Origin: Robiginitomaculum sp.
GTDB taxonomy: Bacteria > Pseudomonadota > Alphaproteobacteria > Caulobacterales > Maricaulaceae
DNA length: 12,964 nt
NCBI GenBank assembly: GCA_002733485.1
Contig: NVVU01000029.1
Coordinates: 1 to 12,964, forward strand
Direction: 5' to 3'
In this document: positions 6,767 through 12,964 of the stretch, in pieces
How the letters are laid out: every line of letters starts with the position of its first letter
Numbering within the stretch: position 1 is the stretch's first letter
Program-made: the position numbers and the translations under genes
The notes under the pieces: generated by a model
What the model was told of the DNA's origin: nothing
What the model saw: only the letters and a program-made list of their open reading frames with translations
Databases searched by the model: none

Positions 6767-7095
6767 TAGAAAATGCTGTTGAAAAATATAAGAATAAAGA
6801 GCGCTCCCCTCATGTGATAACTGATGCTGGAGATTATCTCCTCTGCCCTATTTGTGCCAATGAATATATGGCCCACGAGACGATTGAAGTTTTTGACCAC
6901 CATGAAGGGAATAAACAAGAGACCCATATTACAATTTCCGAGGGCAAGATGAGTTCGGATCATGATCTGTCTGGCAACCCTAGTGGGAAGCGCAATGGAT
7001 TAAAAATTAGCTTTAAGTGTGAAAATTGTAAGCGGAGCTCGGTATTAAAAATTGCCCAACAAGAAGGCCTCACCTACATGGCATTTGAAGTATGA
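6763..7095 (+). CDS. Small phage-type zinc-ribbon protein
   Basis: The 110-residue product has two CxxC pairs, CPIC (C28, C31) and CENC (C86, C89), that should form one zinc ribbon, separated by about 54 residues. The blocks SGNPSGKRNGLKISFKCENC and the ending (QQEGLTYMAF) resemble small zinc-ribbon proteins I recall from temperate phages and phage-derived islands, whose function is unknown. It ends the four-gene operon: its ATG overlaps the stop of the HTH gene by four bases, and a terminator follows immediately. A role in replication or transcription control is a guess based on this neighbourhood only. Confidence 0.72.
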   Translation: MIENAVEKYKNKERSPHVITDAGDYLLCPICANEYMAHETIEVFDHHEGNKQETHITISEGKMSSDHDLSGNPSGKRNGLKISFKCENCKRSSVLKIAQQEGLTYMAFEV

Positions 7096-7130
7096 AAATG
7101 AGGGATGGGTGTACTTGCCCATCCCATTTT
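7095..7130. terminator. Bidirectional intrinsic terminator
   Basis: GGGATGGG (7102-7109) and CCCATCCC (7118-7125) form a perfect 8-bp stem with an 8-base loop. It is flanked by AAAATGA on the left and ATTTT on the right, giving a T-tract on both strands. It lies between the end of the plus-strand operon and the convergent nuclease gene, so it can stop both. Confidence 0.75.
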
Positions 7131-7153
7131 CAGGGCACTAAATAAAACAAACT

Positions 7154-8191
7154 TTATGAATAAGAAATAATATCTACTATTCGATTTAAGTTTGACAAAA
7201 TAACATCATTAGTGGAGGCTAATTCTATTGCAGCGCTAGTGAATGGGGCCTCTGTGGTGACAACACTATAATCCGCATTATAATGACGGCGGCTGGCCAC
7301 AGCTTCCTGAACAGCTTTTACTCCAACAGACCTTGATACATTTTTACACTGTATTACAAAAATTAGATCATCTTTTTCTACAACGAGATCAGCTCCAAAA
7401 TCACCTGTACGAGGAGTGCTTGTTACGTTGTAGTCTGCACTCAACAAGCGCGCTTCACATTCTTTTTCGTACGCAAGGCCATCCTTCTTATTTTTTATCT
7501 CAATAGTGCCTATATTTTCAATCGTGTAATTATTTGCAAACAAGCAAAGCATTTCAGCAGCATATATTTTACCCCATTTATTTGCTTCAGGAATGAGGGG
7601 GCCAACAAATTTAGCAAGTGCATTAATTGCACTTCTTTGGTCAGTTTCCCCAAAAGCATCACTATTTACGTTCGTGTTGTAAATATTTAAAATTCTACTT
7701 TTGTATGGAATAAATATATTCATAAAGTAAATAAATTCGAATAACATATTCGCTACAGAAATATATCCATACCTTTCTTTTGGAGTTGTTTTATATATGC
7801 CAATACCAAGAAATTTAGTGCTGGGTCCATTATTTTTTGTATATTTTGGAGTCCTTAAGAACGTTCTTGATTTACTTCCATCTCCGTACAAAAAGAATGA
7901 ATAATCCTTCCATAAAGTAAACTGAAATTTTAGCTCTTTTATAAAATCACATAAAGCGTGGTTGGCAACCTTTTTTCCCAAATGAATGCCCTTAGCAGGG
8001 TCTGGTGCGTGGAAAATTTTGTTCTTATAGGCTTCCATAATAAGTTCTTTATTATGCCATATTATCTTGAAGTTTTTACTCGAAATGGGATTGATTACCC
8101 TTAGATCGTGTTGCGCCAAGCACAACACTAATCTTGAGTTTTTGCCATCTAGCCAGTCTACTTTTCCCTTATTTTTCCAAGCTAAATCCAT
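7154..8191 (-). CDS. Mrr-like restriction endonuclease with novel N-terminal region
   Basis: The C-terminal 110 residues (about 238-345) match the Mrr catalytic domain of the PD-(D/E)XK superfamily: a helix with GLAYEKECEARLL (E242/E245), the acid in GDFGADLVV (D268), and the Q-x-K core in VIQCKN (Q281, K283), followed by the VGVKAVQEA helix. The catalytic residues look intact, so DNA cleavage is expected. Related proteins restrict modified or foreign DNA or act in anti-phage defence. The first 235 residues match no family I recognise; they include aromatic-rich segments and may sense a target or partner. The ATG at 8191 lies in a frame that opens only four codons upstream, and its ribosome site is weak. 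The gene stands alone beside attR, a usual cargo position in satellites, and is AT-rich. No methyltransferase accompanies it, which fits a type IV-like or stand-alone effector. Confidence 0.78.
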   Translation of the reverse strand: MDLAWKNKGKVDWLDGKNSRLVLCLAQHDLRVINPISSKNFKIIWHNKELIMEAYKNKIFHAPDPAKGIHLGKKVANHALCDFIKELKFQFTLWKDYSFFLYGDGSKSRTFLRTPKYTKNNGPSTKFLGIGIYKTTPKERYGYISVANMLFEFIYFMNIFIPYKSRILNIYNTNVNSDAFGETDQRSAINALAKFVGPLIPEANKWGKIYAAEMLCLFANNYTIENIGTIEIKNKKDGLAYEKECEARLLSADYNVTSTPRTGDFGADLVVEKDDLIFVIQCKNVSRSVGVKAVQEAVASRRHYNADYSVVTTEAPFTSAAIELASTNDVILSNLNRIVDIISYS

Positions 8192-8520
8192 TTCCCAGCC
8201 TAACTATGTATTCCTCTGAAAACCATAATTGCACATCAGCATAGATACTTGCAAGAAAAGCTGGAATTTTCCTGGTTGAGGCTTGGGCATCATTACCTGC
8301 AACCGGGGCTACTGCCGCATTTAAATAGCAAGATGGCGGTATGTATTTATTTTCAATATAATTATACCTCTCCCATAGGGGGGGCAGGTGCTAAAAATTT
8401 GAAATAGTAGTCCAGATTTTGGAGTTTTCTCGCACTGTTATGAGCACAGGTGTTGCCAAATAGATTTGTAGCTAGAAAAAATGGTGTACCCCTTCGGCTC
8501 AAGACAACCCACTGGAGGAA
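8192..8520. other. No intact gene; possible eroded minus-strand reading frames
   Basis: This stretch upstream of the nuclease gene holds no gene with a start codon and ribosome site. On the minus strand one frame is open from about 8550 to a stop near 8364, and another from 8390 to a stop at 8169-8171, overlapping the nuclease start; they meet near a run of seven C's (8378-8384 on the plus strand as G's). Joined, they could be the remains of a frameshifted gene, but neither resembles a family I know and chance is possible. The nuclease promoter must lie here or in the IS-free part to its right; no clear hexamers were identified. Confidence 0.3.
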
Positions 8521-8545
8521 TTTTGCACTTAATATGCACTTACGA
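8521..8545 (+). repeat. Paired TGCACTTA sites, candidate integrase arm sites (right)
   Basis: TTGCACTTA (8523-8531) and ATGCACTTAC (8534-8543) repeat with an 11-bp period, about 90 bp inside attR. The block matches 149-173 beside attL in 23 of 25 bases and in the same orientation. Conservation at both ends of the element suggests recombinase or directionality-factor binding. Confidence 0.55.
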
Positions 8546-8629
8546 ATTTATAATTGTATGCGCTTATGCGCTTGAGTTTTCTCAAAATACGTATAATATA
8601 TTGTAATCTTTAACTAATGTAAGTGTTGC

Positions 8630-8719
8630 AAATGGTGGCGGGGGGGAGATTTGAACTCCCGACCTCAGGATTATGAGTCCTGCGCTCTAACCAACTGAGC
8701 TACCCAGCCATACCAATGC
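8630..8719. repeat. attR: right copy of 90-bp direct repeat
   Basis: Identical to 10-99. To its left is AT-rich element sequence; to its right are the native tRNA promoter and the chromosomal dehydrogenase operon. This defines the right end of the element. Confidence 0.88.
8633..8709 (-). tRNA. tRNA-Met (CAU), elongator; copy at attR
   Basis: Sequence identical to the attL copy, with the same cloverleaf, CAT anticodon, encoded CCA (8633-8635) and the same T4-C69 acceptor mismatch. Its 5' flank carries the better promoter and is chromosomal, so this copy has kept the native transcription start, while its 3' flank is the element. After excision a single tRNA gene would remain, so neither end disrupts tRNA function. 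Confidence 0.92.
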
Positions 8720-8731
8720 TGTAATTTGAGA

Positions 8732-8765
8732 CGCGGGATATACGCGCCCGTTGGCGTCTGCGCAA
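8732..8765 (-). promoter_or_regulatory. Native tRNA-Met promoter
   Basis: On the minus strand TTGCGC (8765-8760) and TATATC (8742-8737) are 17 bp apart, followed by a GC-rich discriminator (CCCGCG) as in stringently controlled stable-RNA promoters. The predicted start is about 20 nt before the tRNA 5' end. The -10 and discriminator are conserved at the attL copy; the -35 is not. Confidence 0.6.
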
Positions 8766-8803
8766 GCAATTTTGCTGTGCAATTTCGTGGTAAGGAACAC
8801 GCC

Positions 8804-8889
8804 GTCATCCCGACGAAAGTCGGGATCCAGTTTGCTGTACTTTTAAGTGATGCGCTTCATTACTGGATTCCGGTTTGCACCGGAATGAC
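8804..8889. repeat. Palindromic dispersed repeat with two hairpins
   Basis: The unit starts GTCAT and ends ATGAC. It contains two perfect 8-bp hairpins, ATCCCGAC/GTCGGGAT around a GAAA loop (8807-8826) and ATTCCGGT/ACCGGAAT around TTGC (8867-8886), and longer-range complementarity (GGATCCAG with CTGGATTC). This is the form of a non-coding dispersed repeat common in proteobacterial genomes, whose chance translation reads VIPTKVGIQ and WIPVCTGMT. It lies just past the 3' end of the minus-strand lipoamide dehydrogenase gene and may serve as its terminator. A chance open frame through it is not a gene. Confidence 0.7.
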
Positions 8890-8917
8890 AAATACCAGCG
8901 TTTGGCTACATGAGCAC

Positions 8918-10342
8918 TCAAACCTTGATATGCAGCGGCTGGCCAAGGGCGGCCATGGCGCTTTCGGCAAAGCCTTCGCTTAGCGTCGGGTGAACGTGAA
9001 TGGTACCGGCAATGTCCTCAAGACGCGCTCCCATTTCCAGTGCCAGCGCAAACTCACCTGAAAGCTCGGCCACATGAGCGCCGACCGCATGAATGCCCAA
9101 AATCACATGGTCGCTTTTGCGCGCCGTGACGCGCACAAAGCCGCCATCACTGCCACCCTGCATGGAGAGCGCCTTGCCCAGAGCGGCCAAGGGAAACTTG
9201 CCGGTGATAACCTCCTCACCAGCCGCTTTGGCCTCGTCCGGGGTCAGGCCCACGCCAACGATTTCCGGCTCAGTAAAGCACACGGCGGGGATGGCGACCG
9301 GGTCAAAGCGGGCCCGGTGCCCGGCCAGTATTTCGGCGACCATTTCGCCCTGCGCCGTGCCCTTGTGAGCCAGCATCGGCTCGCCGGTAAGATCGCCAAT
9401 GGCATAAACCCCGCGCATGGCGGTGGCGCACTGATCATCCACGCGCACAAACGGCCCGTCCATATCAACGCCCATGGTTTCCAGCCCCCAGTCCTGGGTT
9501 ACGGGCTTGCGCCCTACGGCGACCAGAACTTTTTCGGCGGAAATTTCATGAAGCTTGCCGTCTTTGTCTTCAAACTCAATGCCAGCTTTGGTCAGCGCCT
9601 TGGCCTTTGACGAGAGGTGCATGTCCACCCCATGGGTTTTTAGCCAGCGCGAAATGGGCCGGGTCATGGCCACATCATAAAGCGGCAAAATCTGGTCCAG
9701 TGCTTCGATAAAGCTGACTTTGACGCCCAGCTTGGCAAAGGCAATGCCCAGTTCCAGCCCGATATAGCCAGCCCCCACCACAGCCAGGGTTTTGGGCAGT
9801 TTATCCAGTTCCAACGCGCCGGTAGACGAGATCACACGCTCATCAGAAAAGGGCAGAAACGGCAACTCTACTTCCACCGAGCCGGTGGCCAGCACCACGT
9901 TTTTTGCACTGATTTGCACGGTTTTTCCATCGCTCAGCGTCACCGTGCAGGTTTTGGCGTCGGAAAATTCCGCCCAGCCGTTCAGCACTTCTGCGCCTGC
10001 GGATTTCAAGAGCATGCCAACGCCAGAGGTCAGCTTACCGACCAGATCATTTTTCCAGCTGGTCAGCGCCTTCATATCCACTTTGGGCTTGGTGCAGCTA
10101 ATGCCCATGGCAGGTGCGGCGGCATGATTGGATAGTTCCGCAAAGCGGCTGGCCGCATGGATCACCGCTTTGGACGGGATACAACCCCGGTTAAGGCAGG
10201 TGCCGCCAAGGCCACTTTTGTCCACCAGAATGACGTTTAGGCCCAATTGTGCGGCGCGAATGGCACACGGATAGCCCGCTGGGCCACCGCCAATGATGAG
10301 AACATCAGTTTGTTTGGTTTTGCTCATAACAGAGACGCTCAC
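8918..10342 (-). CDS. lpdA: Dihydrolipoyl dehydrogenase (E3) of branched-chain 2-oxoacid dehydrogenase
   Basis: This flavoenzyme reoxidises the dihydrolipoyl groups of E2 with NAD+. At 474 residues it has full family length. The FAD-binding motif is IIGGGPAGYPCAIRAA (from residue 16), the redox-active disulfide C49-C54 is in GGTCLNRGCIPSKA, the NAD-binding motif is GAGYIG (190-195), the second FAD motif is YAIGDLTGEP (D317), and the catalytic His-Glu pair H451-E456 is in HPTLSE. It is the last gene of the operon; a GTG at 10342 overlaps the E2 stop by four bases (GTGA). An ATG five codons later (10327) is an equally reasonable start, as the family often begins MSK just before the FAD motif. 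It is intact and most likely serves the branched-chain complex, though E3 can be shared. Confidence 0.95.
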   Translation of the reverse strand: MSVSVMSKTKQTDVLIIGGGPAGYPCAIRAAQLGLNVILVDKSGLGGTCLNRGCIPSKAVIHAASRFAELSNHAAAPAMGISCTKPKVDMKALTSWKNDLVGKLTSGVGMLLKSAGAEVLNGWAEFSDAKTCTVTLSDGKTVQISAKNVVLATGSVEVELPFLPFSDERVISSTGALELDKLPKTLAVVGAGYIGLELGIAFAKLGVKVSFIEALDQILPLYDVAMTRPISRWLKTHGVDMHLSSKAKALTKAGIEFEDKDGKLHEISAEKVLVAVGRKPVTQDWGLETMGVDMDGPFVRVDDQCATAMRGVYAIGDLTGEPMLAHKGTAQGEMVAEILAGHRARFDPVAIPAVCFTEPEIVGVGLTPDEAKAAGEEVITGKFPLAALGKALSMQGGSDGGFVRVTARKSDHVILGIHAVGAHVAELSGEFALALEMGARLEDIAGTIHVHPTLSEGFAESAMAALGQPLHIKV

Positions 10343-11580
10343 ATAAACAGGGTTGCAGGGTTTTCCAGCGTGGTTTTGACCTGCTGGATCATCAGCGCCG
10401 CGTCATAACCATCGACAATGCGATGATCAAAGCTGGACGAGAGGTTCATCATTTTGCGTGGCGCAAAGGCTCCATCCTGCCAGACCGGCCGGATTTGCAG
10501 CTTGTTAACGCCAATAATGGCGACTTCCGGGGCATTGATCACCGGGGTCGAGGCGATACCGCCCAGCGCCCCCAATGAGGTGATGGTGATGGTCGAGCCG
10601 CTTAGCTCGTCTTTGGTGCCCTTGCCGTCGCGGGCGGCGGCGCAGACCCGGGTAATCTCGGATGCCAGTGTCCAGATGTTCATGGCTTCGGCATGTTTGA
10701 CCACCGGCACCATCAGGCCGTTTGGCGTTGCCGTGGCAATACCCATATGCACGGCCTCAAACTTGGTGGCCACGCCCGCTTCGTTATCGTAATGCGCATT
10801 GGCGTTGGGAAATTCCGGCAATACTTTGATCAGCGCCATGCTTAAAAACGGCAAAAGCGTCAGCTTGGGCTGGTCTTCATTTCGTGCCGCATTCAGATGC
10901 GCCCGCAAGGCCTCCAATGCTTCCATATCAACCTCTTCGACATAGGCAAAATGCGGAATGGTGCGTTTGGAATGGGCCAGATTTTGCGCGATTTTACGGC
11001 GCAGGCCGATGATTTTCTGCGTGGTCGTGCCGGTGCGCTTGGCACGGCCGGTATGGCTTGCGGGGCGCGCGGTAAGGCGGCCCCCGGCGGCTATAAAGTC
11101 CTCTAAGTCCTGATGGGTGATGCGCCCGGCCGGTCCGGTTCCCGGCACATTGGCAAGGTCAATGTCTGCCGTTAAGGCGGCTTTGCGCACGGCGGGTGAG
11201 GCGAGGGACCTTTCGCAGCCTCGTCCTTTTGCAGGCTCAGGATGCGGCGTTGGGGTGGGCGCTGGTTCTGGCTTATCAGGCTCGACCTGCGGTGACAGTT
11301 CAGTGTGTGGGGGGCTTTCTTCTTCCACAGCACCGGCACCATCGGTTTCAATGGTGACGATTACCGTGCCAACGGCCAGCACATCGCCCGGATCGCCGGT
11401 GATGGATTTTACCACGCCATGAACCGGCGAGGGGATTTCCACCGTGGCCTTGTCGGTCATGATGTCTACAAGATTATCATCTTCGGAAACACTGGACCCG
11501 GCTTTGACGTGCCATTCGACGATTTCCGCCTCGACCACGCCTTCGCCAACGTCCGGCAGTTTAATACTCAGCAATCCCAT
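10339..11580 (-). CDS. bkdB: Branched-chain 2-oxoacid dehydrogenase E2 (dihydrolipoyl transacylase)
   Basis: The 413-residue core protein transfers the branched acyl group from lipoate to CoA. One lipoyl domain occupies about residues 1-80 with the lipoylated Lys44 in MTDKATVEI. A Pro/Glu-rich linker (84-125) leads to a peripheral-subunit-binding domain (126-165, SPAVRKAALTADIDL). The catalytic domain (about 185-413) ends with SSFDHRIVDG, with H386 and D390 as active-site residues. The start codon follows the E1 beta stop with no gap, and the end overlaps the E3 start, so the genes are co-transcribed. Oddly, the linker includes HPEPAKGRGCERSLAS, encoded by a dispersed DNA repeat (about 11205-11250) that stays in frame. 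The assignment as branched-chain rather than pyruvate E2 rests on the two neighbouring E1 genes. Confidence 0.94.
   Translation of the reverse strand: MGLLSIKLPDVGEGVVEAEIVEWHVKAGSSVSEDDNLVDIMTDKATVEIPSPVHGVVKSITGDPGDVLAVGTVIVTIETDGAGAVEEESPPHTELSPQVEPDKPEPAPTPTPHPEPAKGRGCERSLASPAVRKAALTADIDLANVPGTGPAGRITHQDLEDFIAAGGRLTARPASHTGRAKRTGTTTQKIIGLRRKIAQNLAHSKRTIPHFAYVEEVDMEALEALRAHLNAARNEDQPKLTLLPFLSMALIKVLPEFPNANAHYDNEAGVATKFEAVHMGIATATPNGLMVPVVKHAEAMNIWTLASEITRVCAAARDGKGTKDELSGSTITITSLGALGGIASTPVINAPEVAIIGVNKLQIRPVWQDGAFAPRKMMNLSSSFDHRIVDGYDAALMIQQVKTTLENPATLFM
11219..11244. repeat. Dispersed repeat inserted in frame in the bkdB linker
   Basis: The plus strand here reads CCTCGTCCTT, then TTG, then CAGGCTCAGGATG. 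It differs in only about three bases from a palindromic element I recall as widely scattered between alphaproteobacterial genes. It encodes roughly PEPAKGRGCE in the E2 inter-domain linker, breaking the usual Pro/Ala/Glu composition with Cys, Arg and Lys. The repeat identity is from memory; the odd linker composition is seen directly. Confidence 0.5.
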
Positions 11581-12603
11581 TTAAGCCTCCAGCGTTTCTT
11601 TTAGGGCGCGCATGACACGGGCCTGACCCGGGAAATATTGCCATTCATGGGCGTGGGGGTAGGGGGTGTCCCAGCCGGTGACGCGTTTTATCGGCGCTTC
11701 GAGCGCGTAAAAACACTCTTCCTGGATTTGGGCCACCAATTCGGCTCCAAAGCCCGAGGTGCGCGGCGCTTCGTGCAGTATCACACAGCGCCCGGTCTTG
11801 TTCACTGATTTGGCAATGGTTTCCATGTCATAGGGAATGAGCGTGCGAAGATCGATCACCTCGGCATCAATGCCTGCAAGGCGCGCCGATTCCAGCGCTA
11901 CATGCACCATGGTGCCATAGGCCACCACAGTGAGTGCGGCCCCCTCGCGCACCATATCGGCCTTGCCCAGAGGGACAGTGTAATGCCCGGTGGGCACCGC
12001 GCCTTTTTCATGACGGGACCAGCTGAGCGCCGGTTTGTGCGGGTCGCCGTCAAAGGGACCATTATACAGCCGCTTTGGCTCAAATATCAGTACCGGATCA
12101 TCGCTTTCACTGGCGGCGATCATCATGCCCTTGGCGTCATAGGGGTTGGACGGCATGGTGATGACAATGCCGGGAATATGGGTGAAGAATGCTTCCGGCG
12201 ACATCGAATGGGTCTGACCACCATAAATACCGCCACCACACGGCGTGCGCAGCACCAAAGGCGCGGTAAACGCTCCGGCGGTGCGATAACGCAGGCGCGA
12301 GAGTTCTGAGACAATCTGGTCAAAGCCCGGGAAAATATAGTCGGCAAACTGAATTTCCGCGATAGGCCGCATGCCGTTGGCCGCCATGCCAATGGCCATG
12401 GCGACAATGGCCGCTTCGTTGATCGGCGTGTCAAACACACGGGTTTTCCCGTACTTTTCCTGCAAGCCCTGGGTACAGCCAAACACCCCGCCAAAATAAC
12501 CGGCATCTTCGCCAAAGGCGCAAATACGCTCGTCGCGCTCAAGCAGAACATCATGGGCGGAATTGATCGCCTGGATCATGGTCATGCGTGCGGTTTTGCT
12601 CAT
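11581..12603 (-). CDS. bkdA2: Branched-chain 2-oxoacid dehydrogenase E1 beta subunit
   Basis: With E1 alpha this subunit forms the thiamine-diphosphate-dependent decarboxylase that attacks the 2-oxoacids of valine, leucine and isoleucine. From the ATG at 12603 it is 340 residues, normal for the family. Conserved blocks include FGEDAGYFGGVFGCTQGL (30-47), the cofactor-activating glutamate E63 in TPINEAAIVA, FADYIFPGFDQI (86-97), CGGGIYGGQTHSMSPEAFF (122-140) with the conserved His132, and a C-terminal transketolase domain (VVAYGTMVH, DLRTLIPYD). The frame extends 14 codons upstream, but the family N terminus (MSKTARMTMIQAIN) and the E1 alpha stop only two bases upstream favour 12603. The YFGGVF and YGGQTHS blocks are of the branched-chain rather than pyruvate type. 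Confidence 0.94.
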   Translation of the reverse strand: MSKTARMTMIQAINSAHDVLLERDERICAFGEDAGYFGGVFGCTQGLQEKYGKTRVFDTPINEAAIVAMAIGMAANGMRPIAEIQFADYIFPGFDQIVSELSRLRYRTAGAFTAPLVLRTPCGGGIYGGQTHSMSPEAFFTHIPGIVITMPSNPYDAKGMMIAASESDDPVLIFEPKRLYNGPFDGDPHKPALSWSRHEKGAVPTGHYTVPLGKADMVREGAALTVVAYGTMVHVALESARLAGIDAEVIDLRTLIPYDMETIAKSVNKTGRCVILHEAPRTSGFGAELVAQIQEECFYALEAPIKRVTGWDTPYPHAHEWQYFPGQARVMRALKETLEA

Positions 12604-12605
12604 GA

Positions 12606-12964
12606 TTAAACCCCCAGATCCTGACGCTGGCGCCGTAAATGCCAAGGCTGCTGGGCGAACACATCCTCGAACATGCTGGGCACGGGGGACAGCGGCCCAT
12701 CGCGCAAAGTGCCATAGCTCTCAGCCTTTTTGTACGAGGCCAGCACTTCCCTGGAGAGCGCATCGGTTAAGGCCTCATGGCGGTCGTCATCCCATTCCCC
12801 AAGGGCAATGAGATGGCTTTTCAGACGCTCCACCGGATCACCCAGTGGCCAGGCCTCGGCCTCTTCCTTGGGGCGATACCGCGAAGGATCATCCGAAGTG
12901 GAATGGGCATCTGCACGATAGGTTACATGCTCGATCAGGGTGGCTCCATGCCCGGCGCGGGCAC
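12606..12964 (-). CDS. bkdA1: Branched-chain 2-oxoacid dehydrogenase E1 alpha subunit (partial, C-terminal part)
   Basis: Only the last 118 or so codons are in the window; the gene continues past the right edge. The reading begins ARAGHGATLIEHVTYRADAH, followed by STSDDPSRYRP, then WPLGDPVERLKSHLI, the conserved C-terminal blocks of branched-chain E1 alpha, including the serine-rich phosphorylation-loop equivalent (HSTSDD) whose His contacts the cofactor phosphate in the family. It ends in LGV and a TAA two bases before the E1 beta start, so it is the upstream gene of the same operon. Transcription therefore starts outside the window. Confidence 0.93.
   Translation of the reverse strand, partial: ARAGHGATLIEHVTYRADAHSTSDDPSRYRPKEEAEAWPLGDPVERLKSHLIALGEWDDDRHEALTDALSREVLASYKKAESYGTLRDGPLSPVPSMFEDVFAQQPWHLRRQRQDLGV

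Larger units (their letters stand above)
10..8719. mobile_element. tRNA-Met-integrated primase-helicase element (phage-satellite-like island)
   Basis: A 90-bp perfect direct repeat containing a whole tRNA-Met gene bounds an 8.6 kb segment that is visibly AT-richer than the flanking dehydrogenase operon. Inside are a tyrosine integrase directly next to one end, a primase-helicase replication pair, an excisionase-like HTH gene and two accessory genes. This gene set is the established signature of integrative elements related to P4-like phage satellites. No structural, packaging, lysis or conjugation gene is visible, so independent transfer is unlikely. The assignment as an integrated element is firm; calling it a phage satellite rather than another type of replicating island is inference. 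The exact crossover point within the 90-bp repeat cannot be told from one integrated copy. Confidence 0.88.

Noticed and set aside
8572..8585. TTGAG-TTTT-CTCAA hairpin near attR
   Set aside because: Only five pairs with no adjacent T-run; too weak to call a terminator or a specific site.
8726..8983. Open frame reading VIPTKVGIQ and WIPVCTGMT
   Set aside because: It starts within the tRNA promoter, runs through a palindromic non-coding repeat and ends inside the E3 gene on the other strand; the translation is the typical false product of this repeat.
9074..9610. 178-codon plus-strand frame
   Set aside because: It lies fully opposite the well-supported lipoamide dehydrogenase gene, in GC-rich DNA where long antisense frames are common.
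1..12964. CRISPR array, toxin-antitoxin pair or retron
   Set aside because: No regularly spaced repeat-spacer pattern, no reverse transcriptase and no recognisable small toxin-antitoxin pair was found; the only repeats are the att sites, arm-site pairs, TPR-coding repeats and palindromic elements described.

Overview
The window joins a GC-rich chromosomal segment (about 8.7 to 13 kb, plus the first few bases) to an 8.6 kb AT-richer mobile element integrated at an elongator tRNA-Met gene. The chromosomal genes form a branched-chain 2-oxoacid dehydrogenase operon read on the minus strand. Its style, a second tRNA-Met promoter with a GC-rich discriminator, and the dispersed palindromic repeats all fit an alphaproteobacterium; the genus cannot be read from this sequence.

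Layout. A complete tRNA-Met gene (13-89, minus) lies at the left end and an identical copy (8633-8709, minus) at the right end. They sit in a perfect 90-bp direct repeat (10-99 and 8630-8719), which I read as attL and attR. Between them: a tyrosine integrase next to attL (188-1399, plus); a lipoprotein made of about twelve TPR-like helical repeats (1522-3279, minus); a decayed IS5-family transposase (3345-3688, minus); a promoter overlapped by a perfect palindrome (3756-3798); a tightly coupled four-gene plus-strand operon of primase, SF3-type helicase, excisionase/AlpA-like HTH protein and zinc-ribbon protein (3970-7095); a bidirectional terminator; and a convergent Mrr-like nuclease gene (7154-8191, minus). 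Paired TTGCACTTA sites with an 11-bp period lie just inside both ends and are candidate integrase arm sites.

How it works together (inference). The integrase inserts and excises the element at tRNA-Met. The HTH protein may act as the directionality factor or regulator. The primase and helicase probably replicate the excised circle. No capsid, terminase, portal, lysis or conjugation gene is present, so the element looks like a minimal phage-satellite-like or primase-helicase island that depends on another element for transfer. The lipoprotein and the Mrr-fold nuclease are the likely cargo; the nuclease is a candidate anti-phage gene. The element carries a whole tRNA gene and its own -10 region at its attachment site, rather than only a 3' tRNA fragment.

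Right of attR the chromosome holds a palindromic dispersed repeat and then, reading leftward, bkdA1 (E1 alpha, cut by the window edge), bkdA2 (E1 beta), bkdB (E2) and an E3 lipoamide dehydrogenase gene. These four gene products form the complex that oxidatively decarboxylates the 2-oxoacids of valine, leucine and isoleucine. The E2 linker contains an in-frame dispersed repeat.
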